A stretch of DNA of 21,317 bases, taken from positions 1 to 21,317 of IMG/VR virus record IMGVR_UViG_3300031612_000568. One strand, written 5' to 3'. Shown here one piece after another: positions 1 to 5,918 of this stretch. This DNA comes from a virus. Numbering within the stretch: position 1 is the first letter of the stretch; the number at the start of each line of letters is the position of its first letter. Both the position numbers and the translations under genes were made by a program. The notes under the pieces were generated by a model that was given only the letters and a program-made list of their open reading frames with translations, was not told the DNA's origin and did not search any database.

Positions 1-354
1 CGCACGAGGAGACCCGGTCAACAGGTTCAGGCAGCAAAACTATCAGACTAAACCACCGTGCACCGGACTCAGGACACCGGGCTACTATAACGTACAACGC
101 CGCTACATAAGACATCACACCGAGGCATGAGCAACTGCTTCACGAACAGTCTACCGATGGCACGACACAGTGCAGCAGACTACACCACGACGCACGTTGC
201 ACTGCGTCACGACGAAGAGCATGTACAGGCCACCGCACATCAGAAGACAAACATAGCTCAGCTACCTAACGCACAACACCGGCACATCACCGATGAGAAC
301 CTAGAACATAGACACACGACTCGCACTGCCAGATAACAAGCTAGGTCGACGCAA

Positions 355-431
355 TAACCCAGACACAAGACCCACAGAGCAGCGACAAAGACCCAGAACA
401 CAGAGCACACAGCCACCACACACAGAGGAGA
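355..431 (+). other. 77-base T-free A/C-rich tract with imperfect repeats
   Basis: No T occurs between 355 and 431. Inside are two imperfect copies of a unit of about 20 bases built on ACAAGACCC or ACAAAGACCC followed by ACAGAGCA. On a + strand RNA this would be C-containing, G-poor and unstructured, as Rho-utilisation sites tend to be. On the - strand it is a G/T-rich transcript. The function is unknown. Confidence 0.45.
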
Positions 432-461
432 TACCCCCACCACAGAAATAGTCTTGCCCCA

Positions 462-520
462 GGGGGGTGGGTTTGGTCTGTGGACGTTTGTTTAGACCCC
501 GTATGTGCCGAGACCCCCCC
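462..520. repeat. Nested G-run/C-run inverted repeats
   Basis: GGGGGG at 462-467 can pair with the C run at 514-520. Inside it, GGTCT at 475-479 pairs with AGACC at 494-498. The G-rich side (462-476) also contains closely spaced G runs. A stable structure is likely on either strand. It sits where the base skew flips and just before the AT-rich core, so it could be a bidirectional terminator or part of an origin-like structure. No U tract follows, so a standard intrinsic terminator is not supported. Confidence 0.4.
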
Positions 521-534
521 AGTTATATATAATG

Positions 535-564
535 ATTATCTATTCTTTAGCTACTTTGGTTCAA
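535..564 (-). promoter_or_regulatory. Candidate leftward sigma70-like promoter
   Basis: Read on the - strand, TTGAAC (564-559) and GATAAT (540-535) are separated by 18 bases. It lies at the AT-rich core and points left, into the region whose - strand is G/T-rich. It would fit divergent transcription. The match to consensus is modest and no leftward gene is visible in the window. Confidence 0.25.
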
Positions 565-615
565 GTGTTTGTTGTGTGTGGTTGGGTGGTGTGTTTGTGT
601 AGGGTTTATGCCCTG

Positions 616-675
616 GCCTCCGCGTGTTTGTGGCCTCGCTTGCCGTTGACCTAGCCTCACTGTGCTGGTCGCCTC
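616..675 (+). repeat. Four spaced GCCTC repeats
   Basis: GCCTC occurs at 616, 633, 654 and 671, so the start-to-start intervals are 17, 21 and 17 bases. The flanks of the copies differ (ggCCTCCGC, ggCCTCGCT, agCCTCACT, cgCCTCGTA). Spaced short repeats of this kind can be protein-binding iterons, but the motif is only 5 bases long and chance is possible. Confidence 0.25.
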
Positions 676-726
676 GTACCCCCCAATTTTGTGGGCCGTC
701 GTGTCTGGATACGAGGGCAGTAGCCC
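672..726. repeat. Inverted repeat CCTCGTA/TACGAGG with adjacent GGGC-AGTA-GCCC hairpin
   Basis: CCTCGTA at 672-678 is the exact reverse complement of TACGAGG at 710-716. Overlapping its right arm is a compact hairpin, GGGC (715-718), loop AGTA, GCCC (723-726). The two stems share bases 715-716, so they may be alternative structures. The spacer (679-709) has a further small stem around CCCCAATTTTGTGGG. A structured leader RNA or protein-binding site is possible. Confidence 0.35.
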
Positions 727-783
727 CTCTGACGGGCGATCGGACCGTTGTTAGCGGCGAGTTGGTGTAGCATTTAGGGGTTG

Positions 784-800
784 TGGTATTATCACTATAG
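784..800 (+). promoter_or_regulatory. Candidate late promoter with T7-type core TCACTATAG
   Basis: The nine bases 792-800, TCACTATAG, match the 3' half and start base of T7-type single-subunit RNA polymerase promoters exactly. The upstream half (784-791) does not match T7, but that half is what varies between polymerases of this family. A sigma70-like -10 element, TATTAT at 787-792, overlaps it without a good -35. It lies 40 bases before the first gene (ATG 840) at the head of the late operon. No second copy was found in this window, which weakens the case. Confidence 0.3.
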
Positions 801-818
801 CCTAGTCCGGTGGTGATA
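790..818. repeat. Inverted repeat TATCAC/GTGATA at the candidate promoter
   Basis: TATCAC at 790-795 is the exact reverse complement of GTGATA at 813-818, and T·G wobbles could lengthen the stem at both ends. It overlaps the candidate promoter core and the predicted start of the transcript. It could be an operator or a 5' hairpin protecting the leader. Confidence 0.35.
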
Positions 819-839
819 GATTTCTTATTGGAGTTTTTT

Positions 840-1163
840 ATGAGTATTGAGGATGTTGCTGATAGGGCGGACGTTTGGGAAGCTAGTCTGAAACGTATTT
901 TGAAGGCGGTTGGTGCGGTGGGGGCTGCGTTGGCTGGTTTGATTGCGGGTTTTGTTATGTTGTGGCCTGATGGGGAGGTTGAGAAGCCGGATCAGCAGTT
1001 CCATCCGTTGACTGGGGCGAATACTATCCAGATTGGAGATGCTTTTGTTTCGTTGCCTATTGAGAATAAGGATTGTTCTAGTTTTTTAAATACTGTTAAC
1101 TCTAAGTGGAGTGAGGAGCAGTGGGGGGTGTGGGAGCATTTAAAACGGGAAGCTGGATGCTAG
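840..1163 (+). CDS. Small single-span membrane protein, unknown (107 aa)
   Basis: I do not recognise this protein. I chose the ATG at 840 because GGAG at 830-833 lies six bases upstream; an in-frame GTG at 810 is possible but has no such site. Residues 1-20 are charged and soluble. Residues about 21-42 form one hydrophobic, Gly/Ala-rich membrane segment (ILKAVGAVGAALAGLIAGFV). The rest is a polar domain with two cysteines (79 and 107) and a Trp-rich end. Codons are strongly G/T-biased (50 of 60 bases in 901-960 are G or T), unlike all later genes and like the non-coding stretch before it. A holin-like or membrane-remodelling role is possible from size, topology and position next to terminase, but nothing proves it. 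Confidence 0.75.
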   Translation: MSIEDVADRADVWEASLKRILKAVGAVGAALAGLIAGFVMLWPDGEVEKPDQQFHPLTGANTIQIGDAFVSLPIENKDCSSFLNTVNSKWSEEQWGVWEHLKREAGC

Positions 1164-1190
1164 TACTTTTTTCTGCTAGTTTATTTTCTT

Positions 1191-1667
1191 ATGGCTGAAG
1201 ATGATATAAGTAACGACTTTAAACAAGTACGTATTAGCCGTCTAACATTAGGTCTCATTATGACTGTAGCTAGTGTTTCAGCGGTTATAGTTTGGAACGC
1301 CGCAGCAGTCTCAAATAAAATTAATACGTTATCTACAGATATTGTTCAATTACAGCAAGATATGGAAGACGTTGGGGAGCCTACTGTAGTTCTTAGCCGT
1401 CTTGATTCAATAGAACGATCATTAGAAGGTATAGATTTTAAAGGTTTAGAAACTAGGTTAGAGACAATAGAGACATGGGCTTATATAGAGCTTACCCACC
1501 GTGTTGAAGAACTTGAACAGCAGTGGGATGATCCAGATCGTGACGGGGAGCAGTTACACCACGAGTTAAATGATATCCACCACCATAAAGATGCGTTCCG
1601 AGATATCCTCAGCCAAGACCCCCGCGATTTTGTTGAAGAAATCATGAACCAAAGGTTTAGTTGGTAA
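1191..1667 (+). CDS. Membrane-anchored coiled-coil protein, unknown (158 aa)
   Basis: A short soluble N-terminus is followed by one membrane segment at residues about 19-37 (LTLGLIMTVASVSAVIVW). A long heptad-like helical stretch runs from about 42 to 115, with Leu/Ile spacing typical of a coiled coil. The C-terminus has a His/Asp-rich patch (HHELNDIHHH, about 122-131). No clear Shine-Dalgarno sequence precedes the ATG; the leader is T-rich. The base composition changes abruptly here from G/T-rich to A-rich. With the preceding gene it forms a pair of small membrane proteins upstream of terminase. A lysis accessory or an envelope anchor are both conceivable. The family is unknown to me. Confidence 0.75.
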   Translation: MAEDDISNDFKQVRISRLTLGLIMTVASVSAVIVWNAAAVSNKINTLSTDIVQLQQDMEDVGEPTVVLSRLDSIERSLEGIDFKGLETRLETIETWAYIELTHRVEELEQQWDDPDRDGEQLHHELNDIHHHKDAFRDILSQDPRDFVEEIMNQRFSW

Positions 1668-1786
1668 TGGAAGAACCTGACGAACTACCCACAGAAATGA
1701 TGGGTGAACGTTATGATCCTTTTGAAGACGATACCCCAATCGAATGCGGCTTAGAAAATCCTGACATATGTGAATCTTGTCAGTAA
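1667..1786 (+). CDS. Acidic cysteine-containing mini-protein (39 aa)
   Basis: The start overlaps the stop of the preceding gene as TAATG, a junction used repeatedly in this operon, and AAAGG lies at 1651-1655. The frame ends at TAA 1784-1786, immediately before the ribosome binding site of terminase. The product is very acidic (many Asp and Glu) with three cysteines near the end (C27, C35, C38; ECGLENPDICESC). It fills the whole gap between two real genes. I do not recognise a family. Position just before terminase is where many phages place the small terminase subunit, but 39 residues is too short for that and no DNA-binding fold is visible. Confidence 0.6.
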   Translation: MEEPDELPTEMMGERYDPFEDDTPIECGLENPDICESCQ

Positions 1787-1795
1787 AGGGACTAC

Positions 1796-3706
1796 ATGCC
1801 ATCAGGCAAAGCAACAACCATTGAAAAATGGACACAGTACTTAGCATTAAGAAGCGCCGGGCATTCAATATATGCGGCAGCTAAAGAATGCGAAGTATCA
1901 TACCACGCATGTAAAGACGCTGAAGGCGAAAAAGCGCCACGTAATTACCTCGCAGCCAAAGAAGCCTTAGGCAAACAAGGCCCATCAGGCGTACCTTCAT
2001 ATGAAGATCTTATCCCTGAAGCCAAAGCAGCATATGACAATATAGAAATTTTTGCTCGGCGATATTTTGGCATTGTCTTGCAACCCTGGCAGATCGAAGC
2101 GACAGAACGCATCATGGGGTTAATGGATACAGAGTATGAAGAGTACGCTGTTATCAATGCACCACCTGGTTGCGGTAAATCTACCTTCTTCGCAAAGGTA
2201 TTACCTGCTTGGGCTACTATAAGAAATAGGGCTATTCGTGGGATGATTGGTTCTTCGTCACAAAGGCTAGCTGAATGGTACTCTCGTAGGTTAAGATCAG
2301 AGTTGGATCGTGCACATCCTGTGCGTGCTGAACTAAACGATGTCCGTTTAGGCTTAGCGGTGGACGCAGAAGCAACGATTCAAGAAGACTTCGGAATGTT
2401 TAAACCAGATTCGTCTGAAATTTGGCGTTCAGAAGCTTTCACTGTATTACAACAAGGTGACGTTCCGTTATCTCAAAAAGAACCTACATGGTCTGCGTTC
2501 GGGATGGACTCCGGTTTCCTTGGAGGCCGATTCGATCTTGTAATTTGGGACGATGTATATGATCCGAGGAAGATGCGCTCCGCAGATTCCAGAGAAGATA
2601 TGCGTCGTTGGTGGGATGAGGTAGCTGAAACACGTTTAGAGCCAGGCGGCTTGCTGATCCTACAAGGTCAGCGCATGTCCGCTGACGATATCTATCGTTA
2701 CGCTCTAGATAAAGTCGCCCCGCCCGACGAGTTAGAACTAGAGGAAGAAATCAATGTCGAAGACGCACCAGAAGAATGGCGAAAATACCATCATCTCAAA
2801 TATCAGTCGCACTATGAAGAGTCTTGCAAAGGCGATCACAAACCTGACGCCGCACCGTGGCCCGAAGGGTGCCTACTTTACCCTCGTCGATTGCCGTGGC
2901 GACGACTTAGACATGTTAAAGCGCAAACTCCAGACCGATTTGAAGTCCTGTATCAGCAATCGGACATAAACCCTGCCAATGTTTTAGTAGATCCGCTATG
3001 GGTTTCAGGCGGTAAAGGCAATGATGGGGTAGAACACCCCGGATGTTGGGACAATGATAGAGATATATGGGAGTTACCTGCCGGTATATCAGAAGATCTA
3101 ATGGTTATAGCTACAGCAGACCCATCACCATCCAAGTTTTGGGCCTTACAATGCTGGGCATACAACCCTAATTCAGAATACAGATACCTTTTAGAGTCGT
3201 ATCGCCGCAAGATGGATGCTCCAGCGTTCTTAGATTGGAGCCATGAAGACCAATGTTTCTCTGGAGTAGCAGAAGACTGGTGGCAAATAACTAATAAGAT
3301 GGGTAGACCAATAACTCACTGGGTTGTTGAAGCAAATGCTGCACAAAAGTTTATTATGCAGTACGATCACTTTAGACGATGGGCCGCATTAAGGAACGTA
3401 CAGTTAGTCCCACACTACACACACAGTAGAAATAAGGGTGACCCGAAGTACGGTGTGCAAATGTTGGCACCATTATGGAGAGTAGGGCGTATCCGTTTAC
3501 CAGGAAAACAAAACACAGAAGCAAGACCACATTCTTTGTTGTTAGTTAATGAAGTAACAAAATGGAATGCAGAAGGAACTGGTGCTCGCACAGACGATTG
3601 TGTTATGGCACAATGGTTTCTTGAACATAACTTAGAAAAACTACATACACCGAGTATAGTTAATAGTAAACAATGGCGACCTACATGGCTTTCTACAGCG
3701 GAATAA
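1796..3706 (+). CDS. terL: Terminase large subunit (636 aa)
   Basis: This is the ATP-driven motor and nuclease that cuts phage DNA and pumps it through the portal into the head. Residues about 10-45 form a helix-turn-helix-like N-terminal extension (AAKECEVSYHACK). The ATPase has a Walker A at about 122-130 (APPGCGKST), with Walker B LVIWDD at 248-253. The RuvC-like nuclease shows its expected acidic residues at D442 (ATADPS), E512 (VVEAN) and D600/D601 (TDDCVMAQ). AAAGGG at 1785-1790, five bases before the ATG, fixes the start. Length is at the upper end for the family. No separate small terminase is seen, so the N-terminal extension may supply DNA recognition; this is inference. Confidence 0.95.
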   Translation: MPSGKATTIEKWTQYLALRSAGHSIYAAAKECEVSYHACKDAEGEKAPRNYLAAKEALGKQGPSGVPSYEDLIPEAKAAYDNIEIFARRYFGIVLQPWQIEATERIMGLMDTEYEEYAVINAPPGCGKSTFFAKVLPAWATIRNRAIRGMIGSSSQRLAEWYSRRLRSELDRAHPVRAELNDVRLGLAVDAEATIQEDFGMFKPDSSEIWRSEAFTVLQQGDVPLSQKEPTWSAFGMDSGFLGGRFDLVIWDDVYDPRKMRSADSREDMRRWWDEVAETRLEPGGLLILQGQRMSADDIYRYALDKVAPPDELELEEEINVEDAPEEWRKYHHLKYQSHYEESCKGDHKPDAAPWPEGCLLYPRRLPWRRLRHVKAQTPDRFEVLYQQSDINPANVLVDPLWVSGGKGNDGVEHPGCWDNDRDIWELPAGISEDLMVIATADPSPSKFWALQCWAYNPNSEYRYLLESYRRKMDAPAFLDWSHEDQCFSGVAEDWWQITNKMGRPITHWVVEANAAQKFIMQYDHFRRWAALRNVQLVPHYTHSRNKGDPKYGVQMLAPLWRVGRIRLPGKQNTEARPHSLLLVNEVTKWNAEGTGARTDDCVMAQWFLEHNLEKLHTPSIVNSKQWRPTWLSTAE

Positions 3707-3719
3707 TAATGAGGTAATT

Positions 3720-5513
3720 GTGAAAACCGTAGATGAAATTTTAGCTATCTATTCTTCAAGAATGAGCATTAACAATTTTGCAAAAAGTCGGATGCGTACG
3801 CTTAGAGATCATTATAACGGGGAAATAGTTGTACCACTTCCAGAGATTGATTCTAACGAACAGTCTGCTGTAGCAAACTTACTAGCACAAGGTCTTGATC
3901 AGACAGCTATGCGTATAGCTTCTACAAGTCCTGACATTTATTGCCCACCTGCGGACAGTTCTGTTAAACGTTCGCGTAATAATGCTTCTATTAAACGTCG
4001 AGCTATTTTTGGTTGGTGGGAAAACAGCCGAATGGACTTACAACTATCTAAACGCGCAAGACATTTAATAGGTTACGCAACTACATGCACACAACTTATT
4101 TACAATGCTAAAACTGGGTGCCCTGAATGGCATGTACGTGATCCTTTAACTGCATACCCTTCACCATTAATTGGTCCACAAGATCTACGACCAAGAGATT
4201 GTATCTTTGCATACGAAAGAACTTTAGGTTGGCTTAACATTCATTATCCTGAAGCTGCTTTTGTTTTAAAACAACAAGGAGTAGCTAATGGTGAAAACAA
4301 TATAACAACCAACGATCAAGTAATAGATTTAATCGAATATTTAGACGCTGAAGAAACTGTTCTTGTAGCTAGCCGATCTACAACACCAACACATTTAAGC
4401 ACATTTGGTAACACAAACTCTACACCTAATGTAGTCAATATAGAACTAGAACGTATTCCAAATAGGTTAGGTGAAACTCCTGTAGTGTTTGCATCTCGCA
4501 TAAGTCTTGATGCGCCTCAAGGGCAATTTGACGGCATACTTGGTATGTACCAAATGCAAGCCAGACTTATGGCCCTTGAAGTTATTGCAGTACAAAAAGG
4601 TGTGTTCCCAGATACATGGCTAGTAGGCCGTGCTGGAGAAACTCCTCAGATTGTTAACCCTGCTGATGGGCTTACTGGCGAAGTTGGTGTTATCCGTGGT
4701 GGTGACATTAAAGATGTACAGATGCAACCAGGCTATATGACCAACCCAGCTATTGATCGTCTTGAAAGAGGACAACGTTTAACTGCTGGCATACCACAAG
4801 AATTTGGTGGAGAGTCAACATCTAATATTCGTACTGGGCGTCGAGGTGATGCTGTTCTAGCAGCAGTTGTAGACTTTAATGTTCAAGAATCTCAACGAGT
4901 AATGGCTCGTTCTTTACAAGAAGAAAACAAAATAGCTATTGGCATGGCAAAAACTTACGGACCAAATCGTCCACACAGTTTTTATGTAAACACTAAGAAT
5001 GCTAAAGGCAGAGTTGACTACAAAGCTAAAGACAATTTTGAGACAACAGATAATGTTGTTTCATATTCGCATCCAGGTGCAGATATAAACAACCTAGTTA
5101 TTAGCGGTGGTCAACGTGTCGGCATGGGAACCATGTCAAAGAAATCTTTTATGATGATTGATCCTTTAGTTGATGATCCAGAGTTTGAACATGACACTGT
5201 TATAGCTGAACAACTTGAAGAAGCTTTACTATCTTCTATACAACAACAAGCTGCTGAAGGCGTAATACCTCCAGGAGATTTAGCACGTATCATGAACTTA
5301 GTCGCTAATGATAAAATGGAATTAGGAGCTGCTGTTGAAAAAGTTCAACGTGAAGCTCAAGAACGTCAAGCTGAACAAGTTCAAGCTATGGCTCCTGAAG
5401 CACAAGCTGGTTTAGGAATGGCAGGTATGGGGGCAGAATCTATGGTTGAAGAACAAATGGTTGAAGAAGCTCCAGCAGCGACTCCTTCATTACAAGAATT
5501 GTTAGGTGTGTAA
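3720..5513 (+). CDS. Portal protein (597 aa)
   Basis: This protein forms the dodecameric ring at one capsid vertex through which DNA enters and leaves and on which the terminase docks. Support comes from position directly after terminase, length, and sequence features seen in portals. These include an N-terminal helical stretch with RMRTLRDHYNGE, a wing region with HVRDPLTAYPSP, the stem/crown helices around GQFDGILGMYQMQARLMALEV, and a Gln/Glu/Met-rich C-terminal tail. The start is GTG, chosen because GAGG at 3711-3714 lies five bases upstream. The C-terminal 60 residues are low complexity (repeated Glu, Gln, Ala, Met) and probably flexible inside the head. Confidence 0.9.
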   Translation: MKTVDEILAIYSSRMSINNFAKSRMRTLRDHYNGEIVVPLPEIDSNEQSAVANLLAQGLDQTAMRIASTSPDIYCPPADSSVKRSRNNASIKRRAIFGWWENSRMDLQLSKRARHLIGYATTCTQLIYNAKTGCPEWHVRDPLTAYPSPLIGPQDLRPRDCIFAYERTLGWLNIHYPEAAFVLKQQGVANGENNITTNDQVIDLIEYLDAEETVLVASRSTTPTHLSTFGNTNSTPNVVNIELERIPNRLGETPVVFASRISLDAPQGQFDGILGMYQMQARLMALEVIAVQKGVFPDTWLVGRAGETPQIVNPADGLTGEVGVIRGGDIKDVQMQPGYMTNPAIDRLERGQRLTAGIPQEFGGESTSNIRTGRRGDAVLAAVVDFNVQESQRVMARSLQEENKIAIGMAKTYGPNRPHSFYVNTKNAKGRVDYKAKDNFETTDNVVSYSHPGADINNLVISGGQRVGMGTMSKKSFMMIDPLVDDPEFEHDTVIAEQLEEALLSSIQQQAAEGVIPPGDLARIMNLVANDKMELGAAVEKVQREAQERQAEQVQAMAPEAQAGLGMAGMGAESMVEEQMVEEAPAATPSLQELLGV

Positions 5514-5918
5514 ATGCCAAGATCAAATAAAAATGGTTCACAACCTGTTGCTGCGGCAAAAGGTCAAGAGTATGGGGAAAAACAAAAACAACTTGATTCA
5601 CAAAGTGAAATGCCATTACCTGCTATAGGTAATAATGTTAAACCTCAGCAAGATCTTGCACCAAAAAAAACAGCACCTGTATCAGGTGAAGGGTTTGGTC
5701 CTTCAAGATTACCTGGTGAATCAATTACTGCACCTATGAGTCAAGAAGTATTCAATATTAATGATGTGCCTCTTCCCCCGCAAAGAGTCCAAACTCTAGC
5801 ACCAGCTATCCACGAATTTTTAACGTTAGCAAACAACATAAACGCTGATCCTGATATTCAAACTTTTGTTAGAAGAATGCAAAACTTTATTCCTACTAAA
5901 TACGATGTGCCTAAATGA
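5514..5918 (+). CDS. Small disordered protein between portal and giant protein (134 aa)
   Basis: The ATG follows the portal stop codon directly, with AGG at 5504-5506 as ribosome binding site. The stop overlaps the next start as ATGA, so it is translationally coupled on both sides. Residues 1-85 are rich in Lys, Gln, Pro, Ser and Gly and look unstructured. Residues about 90-134 (AIHEFLTLANNINADPDIQT and following) look helical. No recognised domain. Its place suggests a head-completion, scaffold-like or portal-associated role, but this is inference only. Confidence 0.8.
   Translation: MPRSNKNGSQPVAAAKGQEYGEKQKQLDSQSEMPLPAIGNNVKPQQDLAPKKTAPVSGEGFGPSRLPGESITAPMSQEVFNINDVPLPPQRVQTLAPAIHEFLTLANNINADPDIQTFVRRMQNFIPTKYDVPK

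Larger units (their letters stand above)
1..839. other. Non-coding, strand-skewed control region upstream of the late genes
   Basis: I see no convincing gene in this stretch of over 800 bases. On the + strand, 1 to about 455 is rich in A and C: row 361-420 has no T, and 49 of its 60 bases are A or C. From about 460 on, the strand is rich in G and T, and 565-600 is made only of G and T. An AT-rich core lies at 521-550. Several inverted repeats occur (462-520, 672-716, 715-726, 790-818). The short open frames inside have odd, composition-driven proteins (His/Thr-rich on +, Val/Cys-rich on -) and no proper ribosome binding site. Possible roles are a divergent promoter region, a replication origin, a packaging or terminal site, or a Rho-dependent end for an upstream operon. 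The sequence does not decide between them. Confidence 0.6.

Noticed and set aside
127-336. 69-codon open frame on + strand, coupled by ATGA to a frame open from the left edge (2-130)
   Set aside because: The product is a His/Thr/Ala-rich string explained by the A/C-rich DNA, has no usable ribosome binding site and no recognisable domain. Kept as part of the non-coding region, though the ATGA junction leaves some doubt.
258-443. 61-codon open frame on - strand with hydrophobic Val/Cys-rich product
   Set aside because: The Val/Cys/Leu content follows from G/T-rich DNA; it starts at a GTG without a good ribosome binding site and overlaps the other frame.
553-572. GGTTCAAGT resembling a tRNA T-loop
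   Set aside because: The flanking bases do not form the 5-bp T stem and no D arm, anticodon arm or acceptor stem is found around it.
2754-2969. 71-codon frame on + strand inside terminase
   Set aside because: It lies wholly within the terminase gene in another frame and has no separate support.
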